Origin: Curtobacterium poinsettiae | Lineage (GTDB): Bacteria > Actinomycetota > Actinomycetes > Actinomycetales > Microbacteriaceae | Assembly: GCF_025677645.1 (NCBI RefSeq) | Contig: NZ_CP106879.1 | Span: 248,001-312,000 of the forward strand | Reading direction: 5' to 3' | Length of the DNA stretch: 64,000 bases | Shown: piece by piece, positions 35,471-45,424 of the stretch | Layout of the letters: every line of letters begins with the position of its first letter | Numbering within the stretch: position 1 is the first letter of the stretch | The notes under the pieces: model-generated | Told to the model about the DNA's origin: nothing | Database searches by the model: none | The model's input: only the letters and a program-made list of their open reading frames with translations | Position numbers and translations under genes: made by a program

Positions 35471-36342
35471 CCCTCGACGGTACCGTCCACCGACCGTCGG
35501 GCCCGGGTCTGTTCCGCCCGCTCCGCGAGCTCGGCGTCGGCCGGGTAGCCCACCTCGGTCAGGGTCAGTCCCTTCGCCGGCGCCGTCTTGAAGGCGCTCG
35601 TGCGTTCCTCGGCGACGCGCAGTTCCTCGAGGCGGTCCGGGCCGAAGCGGCCCTCGCCGACGGCGATGGTCGCGCCGACCATGGCCCGCACCATCGAGTG
35701 GCAGAAGGCGTCGGCCTGGAGGCGCGCCACCAGCACGCCGTCCGGCTCGCGGTCCCAGCGGAACTGCTGCAACGTCCGGATGGTCGTCGCCCCCTCGCGC
35801 GGCTTGCAGAACGTCGCGAAGTCGTGCAGCCCGAGCAGCGTCAGCGCACCGCGCTCCATCGCTGCCGGGTCGAGCCGCGCCGCGTGCCAGACCGTGTGCC
35901 CACGACGACGTGGATCGCGCGGGGCGTCGGCGTCCGCGACCCGGTACTCGTACCGGCGCCACAGCGGGGAGAACCGGGCGTCGAACCCCGCGGGTGCCAC
36001 CGAGGCACCGGTCACGACGACGTCCCCCTCGGGTGCCGCGATGCCGTTGACCCGCTTGAGCAGCCCGTCGAGCGGTGACCTGCCCGACCCGCGCTTGGCG
36101 GTGAGCGCTGCCCACTGCTCGGCCGACAGGTCCAGGTGCGCGACCTGCCCGGTGGCGTGCACCCCGGCGTCGGTGCGTCCGGCGACGGTGAGCAACGGCG
36201 GTTCACCCCAGCGGGTGAACACGGTGGCGAGTGCGGCCTCGAGGGCACCCTGCACGGTCCGGAGCCCGGGCTGCCGGGCCCACCCGGAGAACGCCGCCCC
36301 GTCGTAGGCGATGTCCAGTCGCAGCCGCACCGTCTCACTCAC
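35467..36342 (-). CDS. truA: tRNA pseudouridine(38-40) synthase TruA
   Basis: A 291-residue enzyme that isomerises uridines 38-40 in tRNA anticodon arms. Asp58 in AGRTDAGVHATGQ is the catalytic residue; LRLDIAYDGAAFSGWARQPG and FCHSMVRAMVGATIAVGEGR are family marks. The C-terminal 20 residues are an Arg/Glu tail. In many bacteria truA follows rplQ; here it lies apart from it. A TACCGT box at 36349-36354 leaves 6 bases to the GTG start (leaderless layout). Confidence 0.95.
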   Translation of the reverse strand: MSETVRLRLDIAYDGAAFSGWARQPGLRTVQGALEAALATVFTRWGEPPLLTVAGRTDAGVHATGQVAHLDLSAEQWAALTAKRGSGRSPLDGLLKRVNGIAAPEGDVVVTGASVAPAGFDARFSPLWRRYEYRVADADAPRDPRRRGHTVWHAARLDPAAMERGALTLLGLHDFATFCKPREGATTIRTLQQFRWDREPDGVLVARLQADAFCHSMVRAMVGATIAVGEGRFGPDRLEELRVAEERTSAFKTAPAKGLTLTEVGYPADAELAERAEQTRARRSVDGTVEG

Positions 36343-36432
36343 ACGACCACGGTAGCGATGTCAGCGCCACGTCAGTGCCGCGTGAGCGCCCCGCGGCAGC
36401 ATCGTCCACGACATCGACGAAAGGACCCCGCG

Positions 36433-37422
36433 ATGACCACGACACCGCTCGCGGTGGAGGCCACCGGCCTCGTGAAGACGTTCGGCTCGAACCGGGCCGT
36501 GGACGGTGTCGACCTCCGCGTGGAGGCCGGCACGGTCTACGGCGTGCTCGGTCCCAACGGCGCCGGCAAGACCACCACCATCTCCATGCTCGCGACCTTG
36601 CTCAAGGCGGACGGCGGCGAGGCTCAGATCTTCGGGCACGACGTCCGCCGAGAGGCACAGACCGTCCGGACCCTGATCGGCGTGACGGGGCAGTACGCCA
36701 GCGTCGACGAGACGCTCAGCGCGACCGAGAACCTGGTGGTCTTCGCCCGCTTGCTCGGGCTGTCCCGCGCGGACTCGAAGCGGAAGGCCGTCGAGCTGCT
36801 GGAGCGCTTCGGGCTGACCGAGGCCGCGTCCCGGCCACTCAAGGGGTTCTCCGGCGGCATGCGTCGTCGGCTGGACCTCGCCGCGAGCCTGATCGCACAA
36901 CCGCCCCTGATCTTCCTCGACGAGCCGACGACCGGCCTCGACCCCCGCACCAGGGCGCAGATGTGGGACACGATCCGCGAACTCGTGGCGACCGGTTCGA
37001 CCGTCCTGCTCACGACGCAGTACCTCGACGAGGCGGACCAGCTCGCCGACCGCATCGCGGTGATCGACCACGGCAGGGTCGTCGCCGAGGGCACGAGCGA
37101 CGAGCTGAAGTCGAGCATCGGCACGGCATCGTTGCAGCTCCGCCTCGCCGACTCGCTCCTCCTCGACACGGCACGCGGCATCGTCCGGAACACGCTCGGC
37201 GTCGACGCGGTCGTCAGCCCCGAGGGATCGCGCCTCACCGCTCCGATGGCGGACCCCGACCGGGTGACCGACCTGCTCCTGTCGTTCCGGCAGGCCGGTG
37301 TCTCGCTCGCCGAGATGAGCGTGCAGAAGCCGACGCTCGACGAGGTCTTCCTGACCATCACCGGCGCGCCCGCACACACCGATGACGACGCCCACCACGA
37401 GCTCGAAGGGAGCATCGCATGA
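36433..37422 (+). CDS. DrrA-type ABC transporter ATPase
   Basis: A 329-residue ATPase of the daunorubicin-resistance (DrrA) family. Walker A GPNGAGKTT is at 41-49, GVTGQYASVDETL is the Q-loop with the DrrA-type pattern, then FSGGMRRRLDLAASL and LIFLDEPTTGLDP. The C-terminal 90 residues carry the family's extra domain. AAAGGA precedes the ATG. The stop overlaps the permease start by 4 bases (ATGA). It likely powers export of a drug or lipid-like compound. Confidence 0.92.
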   Translation: MTTTPLAVEATGLVKTFGSNRAVDGVDLRVEAGTVYGVLGPNGAGKTTTISMLATLLKADGGEAQIFGHDVRREAQTVRTLIGVTGQYASVDETLSATENLVVFARLLGLSRADSKRKAVELLERFGLTEAASRPLKGFSGGMRRRLDLAASLIAQPPLIFLDEPTTGLDPRTRAQMWDTIRELVATGSTVLLTTQYLDEADQLADRIAVIDHGRVVAEGTSDELKSSIGTASLQLRLADSLLLDTARGIVRNTLGVDAVVSPEGSRLTAPMADPDRVTDLLLSFRQAGVSLAEMSVQKPTLDEVFLTITGAPAHTDDDAHHELEGSIA

Positions 37423-38249
37423 CCACCATCACCACCACGGGGACCTCGGGTCCGCGGGTCACCCCCCGCCCCGGCGTCGGCTCGACCGGGCTCGGAGCCA
37501 CGGTCCGTCAGTCGCTCACGATGGCCTACCGAGGCCTGATCAAGGTCCGGCGTACCCCCGAGCAGCTGTTCGACGTCACCTTGATGCCGATCATCTTCAC
37601 CGTGATGTTCACGTACATCTTCGGGGGAGCGATCGCCGGCGACGTGGCGAGCTACCTGCCGATCATCATCCCCGGCATCCTCGTGCAGACGAACATCACG
37701 TCGTCGATCGTGACGGGCGTCCAGCTCCGCGAGGACATGGACAAGGGCGTGTTCGACCGCTTCAAGTCCCTGCCGATCGCACGGATCGCCCCGCTCGCCG
37801 GCGCCCTGCTGGCCGACACCGTGCGGTACGCGATCGCGACCGCCATCACCTTCACGGTCGGGATCGTCATGGGGCTCCGTCCGGCCGGGGGCTTCGGCGC
37901 GGTGGTCCTCGCCGGGCTGCTCGTGATCGTGGTCGCCTGGGCGATCAGCTGGATCTTCGCCTACTTCGGTGTGGTCGCCCGGACGGCGTCGAGTGTCTCC
38001 GGCATCTCGAACATGGTGCTGTTCCCGCTGACGTTCCTGTCGAACGCGTTCGTGCCAGCCGACACCCTGCCGGATTGGTTGCGCTGGTTCTCCGAGGTCA
38101 ACCCGATCTCGCACCTGATCACCGCGGTCCGTGACCTGGTCAACCAGGGCACGGTGGGCGTCGACCTGTGGATCAGCCTGCTCGGTGCGGCGGTGATCGT
38201 CGCGGTGTTCGCGCCCCTGACGGTCCGCGCCTACATGCGGAAGGCCTGA
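37419..38249 (+). CDS. DrrB-type ABC transporter permease
   Basis: A 276-residue membrane protein with six hydrophobic segments of the ABC-2 type. Marks include RTPEQLFDVTLMPIIFTVMFTY near residue 50, REDMDKGVFDRFKSLPIAR (the loop that contacts the ATPase), and the late FLSNAFVPADTLPDWLRWFSEVNP, the standard ABC-2 signature. It partners the preceding ATPase. Its stop is only 9 bases from the end of the convergent regulator gene, which could control or respond to the same exporter. Confidence 0.92.
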   Translation: MTTITTTGTSGPRVTPRPGVGSTGLGATVRQSLTMAYRGLIKVRRTPEQLFDVTLMPIIFTVMFTYIFGGAIAGDVASYLPIIIPGILVQTNITSSIVTGVQLREDMDKGVFDRFKSLPIARIAPLAGALLADTVRYAIATAITFTVGIVMGLRPAGGFGAVVLAGLLVIVVAWAISWIFAYFGVVARTASSVSGISNMVLFPLTFLSNAFVPADTLPDWLRWFSEVNPISHLITAVRDLVNQGTVGVDLWISLLGAAVIVAVFAPLTVRAYMRKA

Positions 38250-38258
38250 ACCGCACGA

Positions 38259-41200
38259 TCAGTGGTCGCTGAAGCGCAGCTGCTCGAGCAGCGCCCGCGC
38301 CCGCGAGACGGCCTCGGCCCGGTCCCAACCGGCCGAGGCCGTCTCGGCGTCCTTCACGGCCGCGTCGCCGAGCGCGGTCACCAGCAACGGCCGCATGCGG
38401 GTGTGCGCGAGCACCCCGAAGTCCTGCCGAGACCCGAGCCGAGCAGTCACCCCCCACGCCTGCGCAGCGAAGTCCGACTGACCGGTCCGGACTGCGGCGA
38501 GCGCCAGCCCGAGCAGGGTGGTCCCGATGACCGGGAGGTCGAGCCACCACGGGTGCAGGCGCAGCATCACGAGCGCACCGACCCGCAGGCGTCTCGCGAC
38601 CGCCACATCGGTGGCCGGGAGGCCCGGGGCGCTCCCGGCGGTCCGGCTCACCGCCGCCTCGTCAGCAGCCGCGATCCGCGCCACGCCCGCCATCAGGCTC
38701 CAGTGCGGCGTCTCCTTCCGGATCGGGGCGATCGCGTCCCAGGCGGCGGCGTATGCGGCCGCCGCCTCGTCGAGGTCGCCCTCGTACCGGGCGCACTCGG
38801 CGGCGATCGCCGTCGCGAGGACGCCGATTTGCATCCGGTCGCCGTCGAACCCGCCACGGCCCTCCGACGGCCGCTGCCGCAGGTCGTCGGCGACGGCCCT
38901 GGCGCGTGCCACGTCGCCGGTCGTCGCCGCGCAGAGCCCGACCGTCCATCCGATCTCGTACAGGTCGTCGTCGGCGCCGAACCGTTCGAGTTGCTCCCGC
39001 GCGGCCTCGGCGGCCGCCAACGCCTCGGAGTGGCGCCCGGTCTGTGCGAGCAGCTGCGTGACGGTGACGGCGGTCGACCCAGCGGTCCACGCGTCGTTGC
39101 TGATCCGTGCGAGCGCTTCGGCGCGGTGGGCGTACCGCAGGGCGACGGCCGTGTCACCGTCGTTCTCGGCCAGCGGCGCACTGAGCATGTTCGCCAGGCA
39201 CGCCACCCCGGGCTCCGGGTCCTCGCGCAGGCGGGCCAGCAGGGCACTGCCGTCGGCAGGCCGGCCAAGGGTCAGCACCAGCGCGGCCTGTGCGTCGAGG
39301 ACCGCGTACCCGGTGCTGCCGCCGGCGGACACCCGCCGCAGGGCCGACACTGCGAGGGCAGCCGTCCGCCGGTCGCCGAACGCGGCAGACGCCCCGGCGA
39401 CGACGAGGCCCACCACCACGGCGTTGCGGTCCTCCGGCGCTGGGACGGTGCCGCCCAGCAGCGGCACGACGTCCGGGCCGAGGGCGACGACCTCGCCGTG
39501 CGCACCTCGGAGCGACCAGTACCCGGCGAGCGCGGCGAAGAGGTGCGCGACCGCGGATGCGTCGCCGGCGCGCAGGCTCCAGCGCAACAGCGTGACGATG
39601 TTGTCCGCCTCACGTCCGACCTGCCGGAAGCACTCGAGCTGCGGCTCGCCCGTGATGGTCAGCAGGTTGCGGGCGGCGGTGAAGCCGCGACCCCACCGGA
39701 TCATGGCGGACCGCACGTCCTCGGTCGCCCCGGCATCCCGGAGCCGTGCGGCTCCGAACTCGCGGACCGTCTCGAGCAGCCGGTACCGCACCGGTTCGCC
39801 CACGTGCTCGACCAGCTGCACGAGGGACTGTTCGACCAGCTCGGCGAGGTCGTCGAGCGCCTCTCCGCGGCGTCCGGGCAGCGTCACCGACTCGACGGCG
39901 TCGACCGCCAGCCCGTCCGGGAACAGCGCGAGACGGGTCAGCAGGTTCTGCGCACCGTCGTTCAGCAATCGCCAGCTCCACTCGATCACCGCGAGGAGGG
40001 TGCGGTGCCGCTCGGGAGCACTCCGGTCGCCGCCGCGGAGCAGCGCGAACCGGTCGTCGAGTCGGCGCTCGATCTCCTCGGTGCTCATGCCACGGATCCG
40101 CGCGGCCGCGAGTTCGATCGCCAGGGGCGATCCGTCCAGCCGCGTGCAGATCCGGCGAACGGCGTCCACGGGCAGCACCGCGCCCGGACGCGCCGCCCGC
40201 GCCCGCTCGGTGAACAGGCGCACGGCGGCGCCGTCCGCGGCGACCGGCAGGGGTGCCAGGGGGGCCACGACCTCGCCGGCGATCGCCAGCGGTGCCCGCG
40301 AGGTCGTGAGGATCCGGAGCTGCGGCACCGTCGCGAGCAGGTCGGCTGCGAAGGTCGCGACCTCGGCGACCAGGTGCTCGCAGTTGTCGAGCACGAGCAC
40401 GGTGGGACCGTCGGCCAGGGCGTGGACGACCCGCGATCCGAGGTCCGCGGCGACGGCGTCCCGGAGCGACCGGGTCGATCGGAACTCCCCGATTCCGAGC
40501 AGCGCGGCGAGCGCTGGGACGATGTCCTCCGCCGCGGTGAGCGGCGCGAGCTCGAAGACCACGACCCCGGTCGTCGGCGGCAGGGCGGCTGCGACCGCCT
40601 GCGCCAGGCGGGTCTTGCCGAGTCCGCCGGCACCGAGGATCGTGACCAGCCGGCTCTTCGAGAGCTGGTCGCCCACGGCGGCCAGGTCGTCCTGTCGCCC
40701 GACCAACGCGTTCGGCGCCGCCCGCAGTCCGATGCGCCGCGCAGTGCCGGCGGCCACGTCGGACCGACGGAGCAGGTCGGCGTTCAGACGGACCAGGTCT
40801 GCCGACGGGTCGGCGCCGAGTTCGTCGGCGAGACGGTCCCGGTGCGCCGCGAACACGGTGAGCGCCTCAGTGGTTCGGCCCGCTGCGGCGAGGGAGCGCA
40901 TCGCCCCGGCTGCTGCGACCTCGTCGAAGGGGTTCGCGAGCGACTCGGCTGCCCACACCTCGGCTGCCTCGTCCGCGTGTCCGTCGTCGGAAAGAGCGGC
41001 GCCGAGCGCCCGTCGGAGCCCGCGGCGGACGGCGTTCGCCCGGTCGGCCAGCGCCGTGCCCGGCTCCCCGTCGACGTCCGCCCCGGGGTCACCGCGCCAG
41101 AGGCCCAGTGCGGCGGAGACGGCCGCGCGGTCACCGTTGCCGAGTGCCTGTTCGGCTCGGAACAGGTCGATGTCGTCCGGACCGCCACCGAGCGCGTACC

Positions 41201-41465
41201 CGGTGCTCGTGGACACGACGATGCCGTCCGCGACTCCCCGGCGCAGTCGCGAGACGAGCGCCTGCAGTGCAGCTCGCGCACCGCGCGGCCGTTCGTTCGG
41301 CCACAGGTCCTCGATCAGGGACTCGCTCGTCAGCGCGTTGCCGCGTGCGAGCACGAGCGCTGTCAGGAACACCCTGGCGAGCGCCCCCGGCACCGCGGTC
41401 GGGGCGCCGTCGGCGTCGTCCACGGTGATCGGACCGAGGACGGCGATGCGGGGGCGGTCGGTCAC
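38259..41465 (-). CDS. AfsR/SARP-type regulator with BTAD and NB-ARC ATPase domains
   Basis: A 1068-residue regulator. Residues about 5-95 form an OmpR-like winged helix (RPRIAVLGPITVDD, NERPRGARAALQALVSRLRRG), about 100-235 the bacterial transcriptional activation domain, and about 255-500 a STAND ATPase with P-loop GAGGLGKTRL at 278-287 and Walker B LVLDNCEHL. A winged-helix spacer and a long TPR-like C-terminal half follow. Such proteins switch on secondary metabolism or stress genes when ligand frees the ATPase. The GTG start has a TAGACT box 7 bases upstream (41473-41478). No biosynthetic cluster is in view, only the adjacent exporter. Confidence 0.9.
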   Translation of the reverse strand: MTDRPRIAVLGPITVDDADGAPTAVPGALARVFLTALVLARGNALTSESLIEDLWPNERPRGARAALQALVSRLRRGVADGIVVSTSTGYALGGGPDDIDLFRAEQALGNGDRAAVSAALGLWRGDPGADVDGEPGTALADRANAVRRGLRRALGAALSDDGHADEAAEVWAAESLANPFDEVAAAGAMRSLAAAGRTTEALTVFAAHRDRLADELGADPSADLVRLNADLLRRSDVAAGTARRIGLRAAPNALVGRQDDLAAVGDQLSKSRLVTILGAGGLGKTRLAQAVAAALPPTTGVVVFELAPLTAAEDIVPALAALLGIGEFRSTRSLRDAVAADLGSRVVHALADGPTVLVLDNCEHLVAEVATFAADLLATVPQLRILTTSRAPLAIAGEVVAPLAPLPVAADGAAVRLFTERARAARPGAVLPVDAVRRICTRLDGSPLAIELAAARIRGMSTEEIERRLDDRFALLRGGDRSAPERHRTLLAVIEWSWRLLNDGAQNLLTRLALFPDGLAVDAVESVTLPGRRGEALDDLAELVEQSLVQLVEHVGEPVRYRLLETVREFGAARLRDAGATEDVRSAMIRWGRGFTAARNLLTITGEPQLECFRQVGREADNIVTLLRWSLRAGDASAVAHLFAALAGYWSLRGAHGEVVALGPDVVPLLGGTVPAPEDRNAVVVGLVVAGASAAFGDRRTAALAVSALRRVSAGGSTGYAVLDAQAALVLTLGRPADGSALLARLREDPEPGVACLANMLSAPLAENDGDTAVALRYAHRAEALARISNDAWTAGSTAVTVTQLLAQTGRHSEALAAAEAAREQLERFGADDDLYEIGWTVGLCAATTGDVARARAVADDLRQRPSEGRGGFDGDRMQIGVLATAIAAECARYEGDLDEAAAAYAAAWDAIAPIRKETPHWSLMAGVARIAAADEAAVSRTAGSAPGLPATDVAVARRLRVGALVMLRLHPWWLDLPVIGTTLLGLALAAVRTGQSDFAAQAWGVTARLGSRQDFGVLAHTRMRPLLVTALGDAAVKDAETASAGWDRAEAVSRARALLEQLRFSDH

Positions 41466-41504
41466 GAGGGCGAGTCTACGGACGACCGCGCACGTGCCGG
41501 TCAC

Positions 41505-42623
41505 TCAGCCGCGCGGACGACCGAACGCCGACGGACCGGTCCGGGTGTCGAGGTCGTCGGTGGCCCGTCGTTCCGACTCGACGATCCCGCGCAGTGCGAC
41601 GAGCGCAGCCGAGGTGACCGCGACGTGCGAGGGGTTCTCACGTGATGCGTCGAGCGCGCGCTCGAGTCGTGCGATGGCCTCTTCGGCCTGGTCCTCCGGG
41701 GAGTCGCCACGGATCGTGTTGGCGATCTGCCGCAGTGCCTCGGCGATGGGGGTGGCGAACGCCGGATCCGGACGACCGACGCCCTCGGACACCGGGCCGG
41801 AGCGTGCCACGAGTTCGGTGAGGTCGGTCGTGTACCAGGCGACCCGCTCCAGTGCACGGAAGCGTCCACCGTCCTTCTGCAGCCGCGCTCGGGACCCGCG
41901 CAGCGCACCACGGGGGTTGAGCCGACGACTCTCGTGCGCGATCGCCACCCGCGACCGCACGTCCGCGATCGCACGGTCCAGACGGTCCTGCTGGTGGTCC
42001 CACGCCTTCTCGTCGCGCTTGCCCTCCTCGAGCACGGTGGCCAGACCGTCGAGGTGGTCCGCCAGCACGCCGTTCACCGTGTCGATGCGGTATTCAGCGT
42101 CCCAGAAGTGCAGCGGCGGGAACACCAGGAAGTTGACGAGCAGCCCGACGACGACACCCACGGCCATCTGCACGAGGTACCCGAGCGAGTAGCCCTCGGC
42201 GTGCGCGCCGCCGACGAGCAGGACGAAGAGCGCCGCGGTGGACACCCACGAGCTGCCCTCGCCCAGCACGCGGAACCCGCCGACCAGGACACCGACGCCG
42301 ACCGCGAGCGCGATCGCGAGGAAGCCCGGGTCGCCGATCCACATCGTGAACGCGGCGATGAGGATGCCGAGGGCGATCCCGACCAGCGTCTGCACACCGC
42401 TCCGGATGCCCGCGAACACCGTGGTCTGCATCGCGACGACGGCGCCGAGTGGTGCGTAGTACGGGTACTCGGCCGCGACGCCCGGGATGTGCTGCGCCAC
42501 GAACCAGGCGATCACCGCAGCGGCCGCGGCCTTGCCCGCGTGCAGCAGGCGCGGCTGCGTGCCCGAGGTCCGGCTCCACCGCCAGACCCGGGTCCCCAGA
42601 CCCGCAACGTGCTGGAACGCCAT
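41505..42623 (-). CDS. FUSC-family membrane protein (aromatic acid exporter type)
   Basis: A 372-residue protein. The first 170 residues hold five or six hydrophobic segments (AGKAAAAAVIAWFVAQHIPG, YYAPLGAVVAMQTTVFAGI, TLVGIALGILIAAFTMWIG), matching the FUSC / aromatic acid exporter family, and the rest is a helical cytosolic domain with many Arg and Glu. Substrate unknown; relatives export hydroxybenzoates or similar weak acids. The ATG at 42623 has AGGGAAGGAAG upstream. A strong terminator separates it from rplQ. Confidence 0.85.
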   Translation of the reverse strand: MAFQHVAGLGTRVWRWSRTSGTQPRLLHAGKAAAAAVIAWFVAQHIPGVAAEYPYYAPLGAVVAMQTTVFAGIRSGVQTLVGIALGILIAAFTMWIGDPGFLAIALAVGVGVLVGGFRVLGEGSSWVSTAALFVLLVGGAHAEGYSLGYLVQMAVGVVVGLLVNFLVFPPLHFWDAEYRIDTVNGVLADHLDGLATVLEEGKRDEKAWDHQQDRLDRAIADVRSRVAIAHESRRLNPRGALRGSRARLQKDGGRFRALERVAWYTTDLTELVARSGPVSEGVGRPDPAFATPIAEALRQIANTIRGDSPEDQAEEAIARLERALDASRENPSHVAVTSAALVALRGIVESERRATDDLDTRTGPSAFGRPRG

Positions 42624-42692
42624 GACTTCCTTCCCTGTCCTGGTGATCGGCCACCGTACGCGGCACGCCGCAGCTGCCGTCCGCTCTGCGAA

Positions 42693-42736
42693 CACGAGGA
42701 AGCCCCCGCGACCTGGGTCGCGGGGGCTTCCTCGTG
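42693..42736 (-). terminator. Terminator of the rpoA-rplQ operon
   Basis: 21-bp perfect arms 42693-42713 and 42716-42736 after rplQ; the innermost pairs must open to make a loop. Confidence 0.85.
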
Positions 42737-42764
42737 GTGGTGCAGCGCCCCGGAGGGCACCGGA

Positions 42765-43343
42765 CTACTTGGTGTCGGCGTCGTCCGACTTCTCGGCGGC
42801 GTCGGCCTCGACCTCGGCAGCAGCCTCGGTCTCGGACTCGGTCTCGACCGGTGCGGACTCCTCGGTGGTCTCGGTCTCCTCGACCGGGGCCTCCTCGGTG
42901 GTCTCGTCAGCGGCGGGCTCGTCGATCGGGGCGGCAGCAGCGGCCGGAGCCGAGTTGCGCTTGACCGGAGCGGGCGTGCTCGAGACGGGCTCGAGGACGA
43001 GCTCGATCGACGCCAGCGGGGCGTTGTCGCCCTTGCGGAAGCCGAGCTTCGTGATGCGGGTGTAGCCGCCCTGGCGGTCCTCGACCTGGGGGGCGATCTC
43101 GGTGAACAGCGTGTGCACGACGGACTTGTCGCGCAGGATGCTGATCACACGACGACGCGCGTGCAGGTCGCCGCGCTTCGCGAACGTGATGAGACGCTCG
43201 GCGACCGGGCGGAGGCGCTTGGCCTTCGTCTCGGTGGTCGTGATGCGACCGTGCGTGAAGAGGGCGTTGGCGAGGTTGCTCAGGAGCAGGCGCTCGTGGG
43301 CGGGACCGCCACCGAGGCGGGGGCCCTTGGTGGGCTTCGGCAT
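42765..43343 (-). CDS. rplQ: 50S ribosomal protein bL17 with long acidic tail
   Basis: A 192-residue protein. Residues 1-118 are the conserved core ([54 protein letters not shown]). Residues about 121-192 are an Ala/Pro stretch and then an acidic, low-complexity tail rich in Glu and Thr, absent from short bL17 proteins of other bacteria. It is the last gene of the alpha operon, after rpoA. Confidence 0.97.
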   Translation of the reverse strand: MPKPTKGPRLGGGPAHERLLLSNLANALFTHGRITTTETKAKRLRPVAERLITFAKRGDLHARRRVISILRDKSVVHTLFTEIAPQVEDRQGGYTRITKLGFRKGDNAPLASIELVLEPVSSTPAPVKRNSAPAAAAAPIDEPAADETTEEAPVEETETTEESAPVETESETEAAAEVEADAAEKSDDADTK

Positions 43344-43406
43344 GTCAGTTCTCCAGTGGTGAAAGTGGTGCGCGCGGTGTCAGCGCGCGTGCGCGTGAGC
43401 GCGAGG

Positions 43407-44402
43407 TCAGTTGTTGGACTCGTCCTCGTCGTACCCGCTGTAGAAGTGGGCGCCGTCGAATCCGGGGACGGTGTCCTTGAGGGACAGGCCGAGCTCGGTG
43501 AGCTTGTCCTTGACCTCGTCCACCGACTTCTGACCGAAGTTGCGGATGTTCATGAGCTGCGTCTCCGAGAGGGCGACGAGCTCGGACACCGTGTTGATGC
43601 CCTCCCGCTTCAGGCAGTTGTAGCTGCGGACCGACAGGTCGAGGTCCTCGATCGGGGTCTGCAGTTCGTTCGAGAGCACGGCGTCGACCGGCGCGGGGCC
43701 GATCTCGATGCCCTCGGCCGCCGTGTTGAGCTCGCGAGCGAGCCCGAACAGCTCGACCAGCGTGCGACCAGCCGACGCGATGGCGTCACGCGGCGTGATG
43801 GCCGGCTTCGCTTCGACGTCGACGACCAGGCGGTCGAAGTCCGTGCGCTCACCGGCACGCGTCGCCTCGACGCGGTAGGTGACCTTGAGGACCGGCGAGT
43901 AGATCGAGTCGATCGGGATCTGACCGGCTTCGCTGAACTCGGAACGGTTCTGCGTCGCCGAGACGTAGCCACGGCCACGCTCGATCGTGAGCTCGAGCTC
44001 GAAGCGTGCGGTGTCGTTCAGGGTCGCGATGACGAGTTCCGGGTTGTGGATCTCGACGCCGGCCGGAGCGGAGATGTCCGCTGCGGTGACCTGACCGGCA
44101 CCCTGCTTGCGCAGGTACGCCGTGATGGGCTCGTCGTGCTCGCTGGAGACGACCAGGCTCTTGATGTTGAGGATGATCTCGGTGACGTCTTCCTTGACAC
44201 CGGGAACGGTGCTGAACTCGTGGAGGACGCCGTCGATGCGGATGCTGGTGACAGCCGCGCCGGGGATCGAGGAGAGGAGCGTGCGGCGCAGCGAGTTGCC
44301 GAGGGTGTAACCGAAGCCCGGCTCGAGCGGCTCGATGACGAAGCGCGAGCGGTGCTCGGAGATCGGCTCCTCGGTCAGGGTGGGGCGCTGTGCAATGAGC
44401 AC
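43407..44402 (-). CDS. rpoA: DNA-directed RNA polymerase subunit alpha
   Basis: A 331-residue subunit. The N-terminal domain (to about 230) dimerises and holds beta and beta' ([25 protein letters not shown]); the C-terminal domain (about 250-320) has the UP-element and activator surface ([22 protein letters not shown]). An acidic tail closes it. I choose the GTG at 44402, 10 or so bases after GAAAGGA; this gives the usual N-terminus [12 protein letters not shown]. The gap to rpsK is 205 bases and lacks rpsD. Confidence 0.97.
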   Translation of the reverse strand: MLIAQRPTLTEEPISEHRSRFVIEPLEPGFGYTLGNSLRRTLLSSIPGAAVTSIRIDGVLHEFSTVPGVKEDVTEIILNIKSLVVSSEHDEPITAYLRKQGAGQVTAADISAPAGVEIHNPELVIATLNDTARFELELTIERGRGYVSATQNRSEFSEAGQIPIDSIYSPVLKVTYRVEATRAGERTDFDRLVVDVEAKPAITPRDAIASAGRTLVELFGLARELNTAAEGIEIGPAPVDAVLSNELQTPIEDLDLSVRSYNCLKREGINTVSELVALSETQLMNIRNFGQKSVDEVKDKLTELGLSLKDTVPGFDGAHFYSGYDEDESNN

Positions 44403-44607
44403 TGTGGGATTCCTTTCGGCGAAGTGTCCGCTATATGACACTTGGCGGTACGACGGGGCCGCATGGGCCCCGACGGGTCTGTTGAGTTGTGATCACGCGC
44501 ACACACGTGCGCGATCGAACGACCAGGAATGGCCGCGGGCCCTGCCCGCCCTCGCCGGAACGGATCCGGTCAGGGGACGAGCAGGGCGCGGCCGGTTGCT
44601 CCTCGCG
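44403..44607 (-). other. 205-base gap between rpsK and rpoA with hairpins
   Basis: Most bacteria have rpsD here; it is absent. The gap holds three possible hairpins: CGGGGCC/GGCCCCG (44454-44472), CGCGCAC/GTGCGCG (44496-44513), and AAGTGT/ACACTT (44422-44442) next to rpoA. I see no convincing promoter. Confidence 0.5.
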
Positions 44608-45006
44608 TCAGACGCGACGGCGCTTGGGCGGGCGGCACCCGTTGTGCGCCTGCGGCGTGACGTCGTTGATCGAGCCGACCTCGAGGCCAGCGGCCTGGAG
44701 GGAGCGGATCGCGGTCTCGCGACCCGAACCCGGGCCCTTCACGAAGACGTCGACCTTCTTGACGCCGTGCTCCTGCGCCTGACGCGCAGCGGACTCGGCG
44801 GCGAGCTGCGCCGCGAACGGCGTCGACTTGCGCGAACCCTTGAAGCCCACGGCACCCGAGGACGCCCAGCTGAGGACGGCACCCGACGGGTCGGTGATGC
44901 TGACGATCGTGTTGTTGAACGTGCTCTTGATGTGGGCCTGGCCCACGGCGACGTTCTTCTTCTCCTTGCGGCGCGGCTTGCGCGCGGCAGTCTTGGGGGT
45001 AGCCAT
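44608..45006 (-). CDS. rpsK: 30S ribosomal protein uS11
   Basis: A 132-residue protein of the 30S platform. A short basic N-terminus is followed by the core [46 protein letters not shown] and the C-terminal [18 protein letters not shown], which lines the mRNA exit channel. It follows rpsM by 9 bases. Confidence 0.97.
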   Translation of the reverse strand: MATPKTAARKPRRKEKKNVAVGQAHIKSTFNNTIVSITDPSGAVLSWASSGAVGFKGSRKSTPFAAQLAAESAARQAQEHGVKKVDVFVKGPGSGRETAIRSLQAAGLEVGSINDVTPQAHNGCRPPKRRRV

Positions 45007-45015
45007 CGGGGTCTC

Positions 45016-45390
45016 CTATCGAGCCTTCTTCTTGCCTGCCACGGTGCGCTTCGGTCCCTTGCGGGTACGAGCGTTGGTCTTGGTGCGCTGACCGCGCACC
45101 GGGAGACCACGACGGTGGCGAAGACCCTCGTAGCTGCCGATCTCGACCTTGCGGCGGATGTCGGCGGCGACCTCACGGCGGAGGTCACCCTCGACCTTGA
45201 AGTTGCCCTCGATGAAGTCACGGAGGGCGACGAGCTGGTCGTCGGTCAGGTCCTTGACGCGGATGTCACCGGAGATACCGGTCTCCGTCAGTGCCTGGAC
45301 GGCGCGGGTACGGCCGACGCCGTAGATGTACGTGAGTGCGATCTCCACGCGCTTCTCGCGCGGGATGTCGACGCCTGCTAGACGTGCCAT
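45016..45390 (-). CDS. rpsM: 30S ribosomal protein uS13
   Basis: A 124-residue protein of the 30S head. [24 protein letters not shown] and [23 protein letters not shown] are the family marks; the basic tail reaches toward the tRNA sites. The upstream 186 bases to rpmJ can fold (see the leader entry). Confidence 0.97.
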   Translation of the reverse strand: MARLAGVDIPREKRVEIALTYIYGVGRTRAVQALTETGISGDIRVKDLTDDQLVALRDFIEGNFKVEGDLRREVAADIRRKVEIGSYEGLRHRRGLPVRGQRTKTNARTRKGPKRTVAGKKKAR

Positions 45391-45424
45391 GTGATGGCTG
45401 CTCCTGTTGTCGATGGAGGTGTGG

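Noticed and set aside
38262..41645. Very long open frame antisense to the AfsR-type gene (also similar ones opposite glpD, the liv genes, the nuclease and rpoA)
   Set aside because: In very GC-rich DNA the antisense frame of a real gene stays open. These frames lack family motifs and are dominated by Arg, Gly, Asp and Val runs that mirror codon bias.
36433..42623. Secondary-metabolite gene cluster
   Set aside because: Only an exporter, a regulator and a FUSC protein are present; no biosynthetic enzyme is visible.
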